A stretch of DNA of 64,000 nt from Hexactinellida sp. DTS-2022. Its lineage: Eukaryota > Porifera > Hexactinellida. Below, one piece after another: positions 14,501 through 30,106 of this stretch (position 1 is its first letter; each line of letters opens with the position of its first letter). The notes under the pieces are model-generated. The model saw only the letters and a list, made by a program, of their open reading frames with translations. It was not told where the DNA came from and did not search any database. The stretch lies in contig JAPNXP010000005.1 in assembly GCA_028753945.1 (NCBI GenBank), positions 3,906,001 to 3,970,000 of the forward strand, given 5' to 3'. The translations under genes and the position numbers were made by a program.

Positions 14501-17500
14501 ATGTTTTACTAAACCCCAAAATTTTATTTCACATTTGGATTCGCCATAAAATTTTGCGTCTGATGGGAGAAGAAATTTTTCAATAAAGGGGTCAATTTCT
14601 GCCATAAATGGGGGTTGAAATTTCTTTGTTTACTGACACTTCAATTTCAGTAAAGTGTTAAATCTAATTCTATTGTTTCAACTTGTAATAATTATATTGA
14701 TTTAACTTGTTAAATCCTACTCTAGTGATTCAACTTGCAATAATTATATTGATTTAACTTATAAATTCCAGCTGGCTTCTATTTAATTTTAGTATTACTA
14801 TACAATTGATTAAATTAAATAATATAATATAAGGAATTTGTTGACTCAACTCAACCAACCATGGATAACATTGCTAAAATAAATAACTAATAATATAATT
14901 TATTATCAATACATAATGAATGAATGGCATTAAACTAAAGATGGTTTATGATAGAACCGTTAAGATTTTACATTCCACAACAACGACAGATTAAGTGATT
15001 ATATTTATTTCGGCGAGAATATTCTTGCACAATTAATGACTGACTTAATTAATTATAATTAATTCATTTTGTATTTAACTTATTGACGGTTCCAATTGGA
15101 TTATTGGGGTTATCGAGTGCGCTGAATTCAAATATGATAGTGAAATTCGATTTAAATTAATAATAAGTGCAAATAATTGAACTTTATTTATTTTGCTGTA
15201 CATAATAATGGTGTTAAATTATTAATTTATTAATTAAATATTTATACTAACTAGCTAAATTTCATTAATCTCAGAGATGATACAAGATAGAAACAAACTT
15301 TCAATTTATCAATTGGTCCTTATGCCACGTACCACCTATACAAGTGAGTCTTGACACCTTGAGGTGATGATGACATCATCAAAAAAATGTATTTTACAAT
15401 TTTGTGAATTAAATATTTCGCATGGGTTGGTTGGAGTTGGGTGAATACCCAACACGCACTTTAAAAATGCTGAATCATCACAGATTATATTCTACTGAAA
15501 CTTGAATATCTCTCAAATGAAGTGAGCTAAATGGAAACTCCCAACACTCTAAGGGTCGTTGCCTACTGAAACACCTTTCTGAAATAATTTAACACCTTCA
15601 TAGTGATGATGACTAGGCGAAAAAAAATCCAAAATTGCAGCTTGTGCCGACAGCATGTTCCTTTGGAGGCACTATCAATAAATCACCACCAAAATATAGT
15701 GCCACCAAAGGAATATGCGTCGGCACAGGCTGCAATTTTGGATTTTTATTATTATTTTTATTATTTTTTCTCCGTAGACGGTGCCCTGGCCAGAGCTTTA
15801 TAGTTGATGGGCTTAAACTTGGCATGTAGGTGCGATGGTACCGTCTAATTTGCACCTGGGGTTACGATTTTTGATTAAGAAATTTTTGACACATCTTTAA
15901 CACCTTTCAAATTTTGTCTGGTCCATAACTCAAAAATTGTTTTACTAAACCCCCAAATTTTATTTCACATTTGGATTCGCCATAAAATTCTGCGTCTGAT
16001 GGGAGAAGAGATTTTCCAATAAAGGGGTCAATTTCTGCCAATAATGGGGGTTGAAATTTCTTTGTTTACTCACACTTCAATTTAAGTAAAGTGTTAAATC
16101 TAATTCTATTGTTTCAACTTGTAATAATTATATTGATTTAACTTGTTAAATCCTACTCTAGTGATTCAACTTGCGATAATTATATTGATTCAACTTATAA
16201 ATTCCAGCTGGCTTCTATTTAATTGTAGCATTACTATACAATGGATTAAATTAAATTAATTTATATAAGGAATTTGTTGACTTTACTCAACTCACCGTGG
16301 ATAACATTGCTAAAATAAATAACTAATAATTTAATTTATTATCAATACATAATGAATGAATGGCATCAAACTCAAGATGGTTTAAGATAGAAACAAACTT
16401 CAAGTTTATCTACCGTTCCTTGTGACCCGGACCAATTAACAAATGCTTCTTCACACCTTGGGCGTTGATGACTTGGCGAAAAAAAATCCAAAATTGCAGC
16501 CTGCGCCGACAGCATGTTCCTTTGGAGGCACTATCAATAAACAACCAACAAAATATAGTGCCACCAAAGGAACATGCGTCGGCACAGGGTGCAATTTTGG
16601 ATTTTATTTATTTATATTTCTCCGTAGCAGGTGCCCTGGCCACACCTATATACATAGAGGGCTGAAACTTGGAATGTAGGTTCGGAGTCGACGTCTAATT
16701 TGCACCTGGGGTTACAATTTTTGATTAACAAATTTTTGACACATCTTTAACACCTTTCAAAATTTGTCTGGTCCATAACTCAAAATATGTTCTACTAAAC
16801 CCCCAAATTTTATTTCATATTTGGATTCTCATTAAAATTCTGCGTCTGTTGGGAGAAGAAAACTTTCAATAAAGAGTTTTATTTCTGCCATAAATGGGGG
16901 TTGAAATTTCTTTGTTTACTCACACTTCAGTTTCAGTATAACTGTTAAATCTAATTCCATTGTTTCAACTTGTAATAATTATATTGATTTAAATGGTTAA
17001 ATCTTACTCTATTGATTCAACTTGCGATAATTAAATTGATTGAACTTATAAATTGCAGCTGGCTTCTATTTAATTTACCATGCAATGGATTAAATAAAAT
17101 AATATAATATAAGGAATTTGTTGACTTAATTCAACTCAACCGTGGATAACAATGCTAATATAAATAACTAATAATATAATTTATTATCAATACATAATGA
17201 ATGAATGGCATTAAACTCAAGATGGTTTAAGATAGAAACAAACTTCAAATTTATCTACCGTTCCTTGTGACTCGGACCAATTAACAAATGCTTCTTCACA
17301 CCTTGGGCGTTGATGACTTGCCGAAAAAAAATCCAAAATTGCAGCCTGCGCCGACAGCATGTTCTTTTGGAGGCACTATCAATAAATAACCAACAAAATA
17401 TAGTGCCACCAAAGGAACATGCGTCGGCACAGGCTGCAATTTTGGATTTTGTATATTATTATTATTATTATTCTTTCTCCGTAGACGGTGCCCTGGGCAC

Positions 17501-18919
17501 ACCTATATACATAGAGGGCTGAAACTTGGCATGTAGATTCGGAGTCGACGTCTAATTTGCACCTGGGGTTACGATTTTGTATTAATAAATTTTTGACACA
17601 TCTTTAACACCTTTCAAAATTTGTCTGGTCCATAACTCAAAGATTGTTTTACTAAACCCCCAAATTTTATTTCACATTTGGATTCGCCATAAAATTCTGC
17701 GTCTCATGGGAGAACAAATCTTTCAATAAAGGGGTCAATTTCTGCCATAAATGGGGGTTGAAATCTCTTTGTTTACTCACACTTCAATTTCAGTAAAGTG
17801 TTAAATCTATTTCTATTGTTTCAACTTGTAATAATTATATTGATTTAACTTGTTAAATCCTACTCTAGTGATTCAACTTGCGATAATTATATTGATTTAC
17901 TTATAAATTCCAGCTGGCTTCTATTTAATTCTAGTATTACTATACAATTGATTAAAATAAATAATATATAATATAAGGAATTTGTTGACTCAACTCAACC
18001 AACCATGGATAACATTGCTAAAATAAATAACTAATAATATAACTTATTATCAATAAATAATGAATGAATGGCATTAAACTCAAGATGGTTTATGATAGAA
18101 ACTAACTTCAAATTTATCTACCGTTCCTTGTGACTCCGACCACTTAACAAATGGTTCTTCACACCTTGGGCGTTGATGACTTGGCGAAAAAAAATTCAAA
18201 ATTGCAGCCTGGGCCGACAGCATGTTCCTTTGGAGGCACTATCAATAAAGCACCAACAAAATATAGTCCCACCAAAGGAACATGCGTCGGCACAGGCTGC
18301 AATTTTGGATTTTTTTATTTTTACTGTGCCGACTATACTATAGTATAGTGGCCCAGTATTGGTCTTAGTGCTTTGGTTAGTTATTATTTTCCTTCCGTAT
18401 CCTCTCCACAGAACAGAGTTCTATTAACTAAGAGCCCAAATTTTCAGGATATGTGTCTCAGGGGTTACAGATGTGCACCTGGGGTCACGATTTTTTATTA
18501 CATTTTTTTGGACACATTTTTGCACCTGTTTAATTTTGAAACAGGAACAAAAAATAGTACCCGAAAATTAAATTTATTTGCATTCGATAGAGAATTAAAT
18601 TCTACACCTTTTCACAGTGCACGAATTTTCAAATTGTACTTAGTTTGTGCCACAATTGAGTTGCAAGTTTCCTTTGTTTACTAACACTTCAGTTCAATTG
18701 AAAGTGTTAAATCTAATTCTATTGTTTCAACTCGTTATTATTATATTGATTCAACTTGTGAGATCGAGTAGGCTTCTATTTTCCAATTGAAAAAAAAGAT
18801 TATATATTTCACAACAACGACAGATTATGTGATTATATTTACTTCTGCGAGAATATTATTGCACTGTTAATATACTGACGTGATTAATTATAATTAATTC
18901 AGTCAGTATATTACTTATA

Positions 18920-20022
18920 CGAGCCCTTCGGTCTCGGTCGCTTCGCGACCTTTGTTTGTTCGTGTTAGACACTATGCAACACAATTAACGGCCGCTTCGC
19001 GGCCTTACCCTCTTCAAAATATCACTCATATTAAATATTTGAAACCTGTTACTTGCAAATTACACGTACTCAATTCAGTATGCTGCTATTTGGGACCCAA
19101 GTATGTCAACTAATTAATAAATTAATAAATAATATTGCTATTTAGTATTTATTAACCTATGAATAATTAAGCTCCTTGCATAGTAAATTGATTTGATTAT
19201 CATTAATTCGCTGCATCATCAATATGTCATTTATTATACAGAATATATAGGTAGTATAATAAATAGTTGAAATACTTTGATAATATTATGTAGCTTATGT
19301 GATTGACGTAAGCTAAATACATCACAAATAGAAATAAACTGATGGAAGCCAAACTGGATTAATCAAGTATGCAATTTCTGTAATAATGTAAGGTGAAGAT
19401 TAAATCATAAACCTCAATATGTGCAATGACGCAGCAATCGGAGGTTACATTTTTGTTATAGCCTGGCTCAGATTAAATGCGAAAATTATAAAAATTTCTA
19501 GAGACATGCAATACATTTTGTTTTATAATGTGACCAAATTATTTGTCGATTGAACCAAAAGTGTAAGAGCTGAATCCAAATTAGTTCCTACGTGACGTCA
19601 CAATCCCATAAATTGGTTTACGTGTGTCTCATTTCATGTTGTCTTGCCATCTAAAATTGTGGACGAATCGGATAAAAACTGAAAGAGTTATTCCCAAATA
19701 AGTGCATTAATGACGTCATAATCCCGTTATTTTGTTTCAAAATCCTCCAAATGTTGTCATATATCAAATTGCTGGAAATTTTACGCTGAGTACAAATATG
19801 ATGATTATAAGTTGATTAGAATTGATTTGAGAAAGTTAGTTACGAAAATGTCGGCGATTTACTATGAAATGGCCGACACTGCCACCCGTGTAAAATTTTT
19901 TCCCCAAAACGGATATTAGCGGATTTTGGATATGTTATTCTACGAAAAATTCCGCTTCTAATGATACTAAAATACGCTTTGTATGAATTTTTTCTAGGTT
20001 CAACCTTCCAACGACCAGACTA
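18920..20022. mobile_element. 1.1-kb insertion in an array unit
   Basis: Paralogous units read ...GACTTATATAGATGCTTCC...GGGTTATCGAGTGTGCGG. Here the unit is broken after ACTTATA and resumes at GTTATCGAGAGTGCGG. The insert starts with GC-rich repeated words (GGTCGCTTCGCGACC, GGCCGCTTCGCGGCC) and continues as AT-rich unique sequence with no ORF of note. Its first ~100 bp match 58860-58995 in reverse orientation. The family is not recognised. Confidence 0.65.
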
Positions 20023-21130
20023 GTTATCGAGAGTGCGGAATTGAAATTTGATAACCAAATAATTAATTAATTATTCATGACAAAATAATTTAACTTAATA
20101 ATTGTAAGTTGACATTGAAATTGGTGTTAAATTATAAATAATATTAATTATTATTTATACAAATTAATTAAATATCATAAATCTCAGAAATCAAATAAGA
20201 TAGAAACAAACTTCCAATTTATCAATTGATCCTTATGCCACGTAACACCTCTACAAATGGGTCTTGACACCTTGAGGTGATGATCACATCGCTAAAAAAA
20301 TGTGTGTTTACAATTTTGTCAATTCGATATTTAAAATGGGTTAGTTGATGTTGGGTGAATACCCAACAAGCACTTTAAAAATGCTGAGTCATCACAGATT
20401 ATATTCTACTGAAACTTGAATATCTCTCAAATGAAGTGAGCTAAATGGAAACTTCCAACACTCTAAGGGTCGTAGCCTTCTGAAACACCTTTCTGAAATA
20501 ATTCAACACCTTTACAGTGATGATGACCTTTACAGTGATGATGACGAAAAAAAATATCCAAAATTTCAGCCTGTGCCGACAGCATGTTCCTTGGAGGCAC
20601 TATCAATGAACCACATCCAAAATATAGTGCCACCAAAAGATCATGCGTCGGCACATGCTGCAATTTTGGATTTTTATTATTTCTCCGTAGACGGTACCCT
20701 GCCCTCACCTTTATATATTGAGGGCTGAAACTTGGCATGTAGGTGCGGAGTGACCGTATAATTTGCACCTGGGGTTACGATTTCCGTTCAAATTTTCTTA
20801 ACACCTATTTAATCTAATTATACTTCGTAACCTTAAATAATAAATAGTGAGCCTCATAAAATTTACATATTTGGATAGAGAATTAAATTCTACACCTTTT
20901 CACAGTGCACGAATTTTCAAATTGGGCTTAGTTTGTGCCACAATTGAGTGGAAAATTTCTTTTGTTTACTCACACTTCAATTTCAGTAAACTGTTAAATC
21001 TAATTCTATTGTTTCAACTTGTAGCAATTATATTGATTTAACTTGTTAAATCTTACTCTATTGATTCAACTCGCGATAATTATATTGATTCAACTTATAA
21101 ATTCCAGCTGGCTTCTATTTAATTGTAGTA

Positions 21131-21475
21131 CAGTACACCCTCGCTAATCCGAACCCCGCTAATCCGAACCCCGCTAATCCGAACCCTCGCTAATCCGAAC
21201 AGGAGAAACCAAAATATTCTTCTTATAAATGTGGGAAAAAATCTTAAATTGCAATGGAATCATAAAAAATAAGTCTCAGGCAAGTATTTTAAGGAGTACA
21301 TTAGATGTTTAGTGCGGATAACAAGGTTTGTACAAGTTTGGTTCGGATTAGCGAGTTTTTCATTTATAGATGCCCATAGAAAATGCATTACTTCACTAAT
21401 CCGAACGAATTCACTAATCGGAACAGAAGATTTTTGAATCGGAACACCTCTGATCGGATTAGCGAGGGTGTACTG
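21131..21475. mobile_element. pogo/Tigger-like MITE, 345 bp
   Basis: Terminal inverted repeats CAGTACACCCTCGCTAATCC and GGATTAGCGAGGGTGTACTG are perfect over 20 bp and flanked by TA on both sides. The word GCTAATCCGAAC is repeated four times at the left end and again internally. There is no transposase ORF. The CAGT ends plus TA duplication fit the Tc1/mariner-pogo group. Confidence 0.85.
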
Positions 21476-24400
21476 TATTACAATACAATGGATTAAATAA
21501 AATCTAATAATATAAGGAATTTGATGACTCAACTGAACCACTGTGGATAACATTGCTAAAATAAATAAAAATCCAAAATTGCAGCCTGTGCCGACGCATG
21601 TTCCTTGGGGGCACTATATTTTGGTTGTGGTTTATTGATAGTGCCTCCAAAGGAACATGCTGTCGGCACAAGCTGCAATTTTGGATTTTTTTTCGCCATG
21701 TCATCATCACTATGAAGGTGTTAGATTATTTCAAAAAGGTGTTACAGAAGGCAACGACCCTTATTGAGATGTAAGTTTCGTTTTTGATCACATCATTTCA
21801 AAGATATTCAAGTTTCAGTAGAATATAATAGCAGATGACTCAGCATTGTTTATGTGAGTGTTGGGTGATCACCCAACATCAACTAACCCATTTTAAATAT
21901 CGAATTAACAAAATTGTAAAAATACATTTTTTTGACGATGTCATAATCACCTCAAGGTGTCAGGACCCACTTGTATAGGTGGCACGTGAAATAAGGACCA
22001 ATTGATAAATTGAAAGTTTGTTTCTATCTTGAATCATCTCTGAAATTAATGAAATTTAGGTATTTAGTATAAATATTTAAATAATTTATAATTATTTAAC
22101 ACCATTATTATATACAGCAAAATAAATTAAGTTCAATTATTTGCAATTATTATTAATTTAAATTGAATTTCACTATAAAATTTGAATTCTACGTACTCGA
22201 TAACACCAATAATCCAATTGGAGCCGTCTATAAGTTAAATACAAAAGGAATTAATTGTAATTAATTACGTCAGTACATTAATTGTGCAAGAATATTCTCG
22301 CCGAAATAAATATAATCACTTAATCTGTCGTTGTTGTGGTATGTAAAATCTTAACGGTTCTATCATAAACCATCTTTAGTTTAATGCCATTCATTCATTA
22401 CTTATTGATAATAAATTAAATTATTAGTTATTTATTTTAGCAATGTTATCCACGGTGATTTGAGTTTAGTCAACAAATTCCTTATATCATAATATTTTAT
22501 TTAATCCATTGTATAGTCATACTACAATTAAATAGAAGCCAGCTGGAATTTATAAGTTGAATCAATATATTTATCTCAAGTTGAAACAATAGAGTAAGAT
22601 TTAACAAGTTAAATCAATATAATTATTACAAGTTGAAACAATAGAATTAGATTTAACACTTTTACTGAAATTGCAGTGTGAGTAAACAAAGAAATTTCAA
22701 ACCCCATTTATGGCAGAAATTAAACATATTTTTGAAAATATTCTTCTCCCTTCAGACGCAGAATCTTATGGTGAATCCAAATGTGAAATAAAATTTGGGG
22801 GTTTAGTAAAACATATTTTGAGTTATGGACCAGACAAACTTTGAAAGGTGTTAAAGATGTGTCAAAAATTTGTTAATCAAAAATCGTAACCCCAGGTGCA
22901 AATTAGACGGTCCATACGCACCTACATGCCAAGTTTCAGCCCATCAACTATAAAGCTCAGGCCAGGGCACCGTCAAAGAAGAAAAAATAAAAATAAAAAT
23001 AAATCCAAAATTGCAGCTGTGCCGACGCATGTTCCTTTGGTGGCACTATATTTGGTGGTGGTTTATTGATAGTGCCTCCAATGGAACATGCTGTCGGCAC
23101 AGGCTGCAATTTTGGATTTTTTTTTCGCCAAGTCATCATCACTATGAAGGTGTTAAATAATTTCAGAAAAGTGATTCAAAAGGCAACGACCCTTAGTGAG
23201 TTGGAAGTTTCGTTTTAGCTCACTTCATTTGAGAGATATTCAAGTTTCAGTAGATTATAATATGTGCTGAGTCAGCATTTTTAGGTGCCGTTTGGGTATT
23301 CACCCAACTCCTACCAACCCATGCGAATTATTTAATTCACAAAATTGTAAAAATACATTTTTTTTACGATGTCATAATCACCTCAAGGTGTCAAGACCCA
23401 CTTGTATAGGTGGTACCTGGCATAAGGACCAATTGATAAATTGAAAGTTTGTTTCTATCTTGTATCATCTCTGAGATTAATGAAATTTAGCTAATTAGTA
23501 TAAATATTTAATTAATTTATTAATTATTTAACACCATTATTATATACAGCAAAATAAATTAAGTTCAATTATTTGCAATTATTATTAATTTAAATTGAAT
23601 TTCACTATAATATTTGAATTCCACGCACTCGATAACCCCAATAATCTATTTGGAACCATCTCTATACGGTAAACACAGAGCGAATTAATTAGAATTAAAT
23701 ATGTCAGTACATTAATTGTGCAAGAATATTCTCGCCGAAATAAATATAATCACTTAATCTGTCGTTGTTGTGGTATCTAAAATCTTAACGGTTCTATCAT
23801 AAACCATCTTTAGTTTAATGCCATTCATTCATTACTTATTGATAATAAATTAAATTATTAGTTATTTATTTTAGCAATGTTATCCACGGTGATTTGAGTT
23901 TAGTCAACAAATTCCTTATATCATTATATTTTATTTAATCCATTGTATAGTATTACTACAATTAAATAGAAGCCAGCTGGAATTTATAAGTTGAATCAAT
24001 ATATTTATCTCAAGTTGAAACAATAGAGTAAGATTTAACAAGTTAAATCAATATAATTATTACAAGTTGAAACAATAGAATAAGATTTAACACTTTTACT
24101 GAAATTGCAGTGTGAGTAAACAAAGAAATTTCAAGCCCCATTTATGGCAGAAATTAAACATATTTTTGAAAGTATTCTTCTCCCTTCAGACGCACAATTT
24201 TATGGTGAATCCAAATGTGAAATAAAATTTGGGGGTTTAGTAAAACATATTTTGAGTTATGGACCAGACAAATTTTGAAAGGTGTTAAAGATGTGTCAAA
24301 AATTCGTTAATCAAAAATCGTAACCCCAGGTGCAAATTAGACGGTCCATACGCACCTACATGCCAAGTTTCAGCCCTCCATGTATTTAGGTGTGTCAGGG

Positions 24401-26924
24401 CACCTGCTACGGAGAAAAAATAATAAATAAATAAATAATAAAAATAAAAAAATCCAAAATTGCAGCCTGTGCCGACGCATGTTCCTTTGGTGGCACTATA
24501 TTTTGTTGGTTGTTTATTTATAGTGCCTCCAAAAGAACATGCTGTCGGCGCAGGCTGCAATTTTGGATTTTTTTTTCGCCATGTCATCATCACTATGAAG
24601 GTGTTAAATTATTTCAAAAAGGTGTTACAGAAGGCATCGACCCTTAGAGTGGTGGAAGTTTCCATTTAGTTCATATAATTTTAGAGATATTCAAGTTTGA
24701 GTAGAATATAATAGCTGATGACTCAGCATTTTTTATGTGTGTGTTGGGTCATCACCCAACATCAACTAACCCATTTTAAATATCGAATTAACAAAATTGT
24801 AAAATACATTTTTTTGACGATATCATAATCACCTCAAGGTGTCAAGACCCACTTGTATAGGTGGTACCTGGCATAAGGACCAATTGATAAATTGAAAGTT
24901 TGTTTCTATCTTGTATCATCTCTGAGATTAATGAAATTTATATAATTAGTATAAATATTTTATTTATTTATTTATCATTTAACACCATTATTATATACAG
25001 GAAAATAAATTAAGTTCAATTATTTGCAATTATTATTAATTTAAATTGAATTTCACTATAATATTTGAATTCCACGCACTCGATAACCCCAATAATCTAT
25101 TTGGAACCATCTCTATACGGTAAACACAGAGCGAATTAATTAGAATTAAATATGTCAGTACATTAATTGTGCAAGAATATTCTCGCCGAAATAAATATAA
25201 TCACTTAATCTGTCGTTGTTGTGGAATGTAAAATCTTAACGGTTCTATCATAAACCATCTTTAGTTTAATGCCATTCATTCATTATGTATTGATAATAAA
25301 TTATATTATTAGTAATTTATTTTAGCAATGTTATCCATGGTTGGTTGAGTTGGTCAACAAATTCCTTATATTATATTATTTTATTTAATCCATTGTATAG
25401 TAAGACTAGAATTAAATAGAAGCCAGCTGGAATTTATAAGTTAAATCAATCTAATTATCGCAAGTTGAATCACTAGAGTAGGATTTAACAAGTTAAATCA
25501 ATATAATTATTACAAGTTGAAACAATAGAATTAGATTTAACACTTTACTGAAATTGAAGTGTGAGTAAACAAAGAAATTTCAACCCCCATTTATGGCAGA
25601 AATTGACCCCTTTATTGAAAGATTTCTTCTCCCATCAGACGCAGAATTATATGGTGAATCCAAATATGAAATAAAATTTGGGGGTTTAGTAAAACATCTT
25701 TTTAGTGATGGACCAGACAAATTTTGAAAGGTGTTAAACATGTGTCCAAAATTTGTTAATCAAAAATCGTAATCCCAGGTGCAAATTAAACTTCGACTCC
25801 GAACCTACATGCCAAGTTTCAGCCCCCTATGTATACAGGTGTGGCCAGGGCACTTCCTACGGAGAATTAAAAATAATAAAAATAAAGGCAGAAAGATTAG
25901 AACTGGGCCACTATACTATAGTATAGTCGGCACAGTAATAAAATCCAAAATTGCAGCCTGTGCCGACGCATATTCCTTTGGTGGCACTATATTTTGGTGG
26001 TGATTTATTGATAGTGCCTCCAAAGGAACATGCTGTCGGCACAAGCTGAAATTTTGGATTTTTTTTTCGCCCAGTCATCATCACTATGAAGGTGTTAAAT
26101 TATTTCAGAAAGGTGTTTCAGTAGGCAACGACTCTTAGAGTGGTGCAAGTTTCCATTTAGCTCACTTCATTTGAGAGAGATATTCAGGTTTCAGTAGAAT
26201 ATAATCTGTGATGACTCAGCATTTTTAAAGTGCGTATTGGGTATTCACCCAACTCCAACCAACCCATGCGAATTATTTAATTCACAAAATTGTAAAAATA
26301 CATTTTTTTAATGATGTCATCATCACCTCAAGGTGTCAAGACTCACTTGTATAGGTGGTACGTGGCATAAGGACCAATTGATAAATTGAAAGTTAGTTTC
26401 TATCTTGTATCATCTCTGAGATTAATGAAATTTAGCTAATTAGTATAAATATTTAATTAATAAATTAATAATTTAACACCATTATTATGTACAGCAAAAT
26501 AAATAAAGTTCAATTATTTGCACTTATTATTAATTTAAATCGAATTTCACTTTCATATTTGAATTCAGCGCACTCGATAACCCCAATAATCCAATTGGAA
26601 CCGTCTATAAGTTCAATACAAAAGGAATTAATTATAATAAATTACGTCAGTACATTAATTGTGCAATAATATTCTCGCGAAATAAATATAATCACTTTAT
26701 CTGTCGTTGTTGTGGAATGTAAAATGTTAACGGTTCTATCATAAACCATCTTTAGTTTAATGCCATTCATTACTTATTGATAATAAATTAAATTATTAGT
26801 TATTTATTTTAGCAATGTTATCCACGGTGAGTTGAGTAAAGTCAACAAATTCCTTATATAAATTAATTTAATTTAATCCATTGTATAGTAATGCTAGAAT
26901 TAAATAGAAGCCAGCTGGAATTTA

Positions 26925-27085
26925 TAAGTTAAATCAATATAATTATCGCAAGTTGAATCACTAGAGTAGGATTTAACAAGTTAAATCAATATAATTATCG
27001 CAAGTTGAATCACTAGAGTAGGATTTAACAAGTTAAATCAATATAATTATTACAAGTTGAAACAATAGAATTAGATTTAACACTT
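26925..27085 (-). repeat. 52-bp sub-repeat expanded to three copies
   Basis: Most units carry two diverged copies of a ~52-bp motif (TTCAACTTG-(C/T)(G/A)ATAATTATATTGATTTAACTTG in plus sense). Here there are three, and the first two are identical, each containing AGTTGAATCACTAGAGTAGG. Confidence 0.75.
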
Positions 27086-30000
27086 TACTGAAATTGAAGT
27101 GTGAGTAAACAATGAAATTTCAACCCCCATTTATGGCAGAAATTGACCCCTTTATTGAAAAATTTATTCTCCCATCAGACGCAGAATTTTATGGCGAATC
27201 CAAATATGAAATAAAATTTGGGGGTTTAGTAAACATATTTTGAGTTATGGACCAGACAAATTTTGAAAGGTGCTAAAGATGTGTCCAAAATTTGTTAATC
27301 AAAAATCGTAACCCCAGGTGCAAATTAGACGGTCCCATCGCACCTACATGCCAAGTTTCAGCCCATTAACTATAAAGCTCTGGCCAGGGCACCGTCTACG
27401 GAGAAAAAAAAAAAAAATCCAAAATTGCAGCCTGTGCCGACGCATTGTCCTTGGAACACTATATTTTGGTTGTGGTTTATTGATAGTGCCTCCAAAGGAA
27501 CATGGTGTCGGCACAAGCTGCAATTTTGGATTTTTTTCGCCATGTCATCATCACTATGAAGGTGTTAAATTATTTCAAAAAGGTGTTACAGAAGGCAACG
27601 ACCCTTATTGAGATGTAAGTTTCGTTTTTGATCACTTCATTTCAAAGATATTCAAGTTTCAGTAGAATATAATAGCTGATGACTCAGCATTTTTTATGTG
27701 AGTGTTGGGTCATCACCCAACATCAACTAACCCATTTTAAATATCGAATTTACAAAATTGTAAAAACACATTTTTTTGACGATGTCATAATCACCTCAAG
27801 GTGTCAGGACCCACTTGTATAGGTGGCACGTGCCATAAGGACCAATTGATAAATTGAAAGTTTGTTTCTATCTTGAATCATCTCTGAAATTAATGAAATT
27901 TAGCTAATTAGTATAAATATTTAATTAATTTATAATTATTTAACACCATTATTATATAGAGCAAAATAAATTAAGTTCAATTATTTGCAATTATTATTAA
28001 TTTAAATTGAATTTCGCTATAAAATTTGAATTCCACGCACTCGATAACCCCAATAATCTATATGGAAACCGTCTATAAGTTAAATACAAAATGAATGAAT
28101 TATAATTAATTGAGTCAGTACATTAATTGTGCAAGAATATTCTCGCCGAAATAAATATAATCACTTAATCTGTCGTAGTTGTGGAATGTAAAATCTTAAC
28201 AGTTCTATCATAAACCATCTTGAGTTTAATGCCATTCATTCATTATGTATTGATAATAAGTTATATTATTTGTTATTTATTTTAGCAATGTTATGCACGG
28301 TGATTTGAGTTTAGTCAACAAATTCCTTATATCATTATATTTTATTTAATCCATTGTATAGTAATACTACAATTAAATAGAAGCCAGCTGGAATTTTTAA
28401 GTTGAATCAATATATTTATCTCAAGTTGAAACAATAGAGTAAGATTTAACAAGTTAAATCAATATAATTATTACAAGTTGAAACAATAGAATTAGATTTA
28501 ACACTTTTACTGAAATTGAAGTGCGAGTAAACAAAGAAATTTCAACCCCCATTTATGGCAGAAATTGACCCCTTTATTGGAAAATTTATTCTCCCATCAG
28601 ACGCATAATTTTATGGCGAATCCAAATATGAAATAAAATTTGGGGGTTTAGTAAAACATATTTTGAGTTATGGACCAGACAAATTTTGAAAGGTGTTAAA
28701 GATGTGTCCAAAATTTGTTAATCAAAAATCGTAACCCCAGGTGCAAATTAGACGGTCCCATCGCACCTACATGCAAAGTTTAAGCCCATCAACTATAAAG
28801 CTCTGGCCAGGGCACCGTCTACGGAGAAAAAATAATAAAAATAAAAATAAAGGCAGTGATTCTAATACTGGGCCACTATACTATAGTATAGTCGGCACAG
28901 TAATAAAAAAATCCAAAATTGCAGCTGTGCCGACGCATGTTCCTTTGGTGGCACTATATTTTGGTGGTGGTTTATTGATAGTGCCTCCAATGGGACATGC
29001 TGTCAGCACAGCTGCAATTTTGGATTTTCTTTCAGCCATGTCATCATCACTATGAAGGTGTTAAAATATTTCAAAAGGTGTTACAGAAGACATCGACCCT
29101 TAGAGTGGCGGAAGTTTCCATTTAGTTCACTTCATTTTAGAGATATTCAAGTTTGAGTAGAATATAATAGCTGATGACTCAGCATTTTTTATGTGAGTGT
29201 TGGGTCATCACCCAACTTCAACTAACCCATTTTAAATATCGAATTAACAAAATTGTAAAAACACATTTTTTTACGATGTCATCATCACCTCAAGGTGTCA
29301 ATACCCATTTGTAGAGGTGTTAGGTGGCATAAGGATCAATTGATAAATTGGAAGTTTGTTTCTATCTTATTTGAATTCTGAGATTTATGATATGTAATTA
29401 ATTAGTATAAATAATTATTAATATTATTTATAATATAACACCAATTTCAATGTCAACTTACAATTATTAAGTTAAATTATTTTGTCATAAATAATTAATT
29501 AATTAATTTGGTAATCAAATTTCAATTCCGCACACTCGATAACCCCTAATACACAAATTGGAAGCATCTATATAAGTCATATACTGACTGAATTAATGAT
29601 TATTAATTACGTCAGTATATTAACAGAGTAAGAGTATTCTTGCAGAAGGAAATATAATCACATAATCTGTCGTTGTTATGGAATGTAGAATCTTAGTTTT
29701 CAATTGGAAAATAGAAGCCTACTCGATCTCACAAGTTGAATCAATATAATAATAACGAGTTGAAACAATAGAATTAGATTTAACACTTTCAATTGTACTG
29801 AAGTGTTAGTAAACAAAGGAAACTTGCAACTCAATTGTGGCACAAACGAAGTACAATTTGAAAATTCGTGCACTGTGAAAAGGTGTAGAATTTAATTCTC
29901 TATCGAATGCATATAATTTGAATATTCGGGTACTATTTATTGTTCCTGTTTCAATATTAAACAGGTGCAAAAATGTGTCCAAAAAAATGTAATAAAAAAT

Positions 30001-30106
30001 CGTGACCCCAGGTGCACATATGTAACCCATGAGACACCTGTCCTGAAAACTTCAGTTCTTAGTAATTACAACTCTGTTCTGTGGAGACAATACGGACCAA
30101 TAATAA

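Larger units (their letters stand above)
11533..21567 (+). repeat. Array block III, hairpin units in plus orientation
   Basis: Units resume in plus orientation at AAAATGGGTTAGTTCATGTT right after the palindromic element. Hairpins lie at 11740-11862, 13163-13285, 14203-14325, 15625-15746, 16483-16605, 17328-17450, 18191-18314 and 20551-20675. Short palindromic elements begin near 13287, 13346, 13411 and 18323. Spacing between hairpins at 15625, 16483, 17328 and 18191 is only about 850 bp, the shortest units of the array. Two foreign insertions sit in this block: 18920-20022 and the MITE at 21131-21475. Confidence 0.9.

Noticed and set aside
21260-21553. 97-aa minus ORF
   Set aside because: Runs across the pogo-like MITE and its boundary; no domain.
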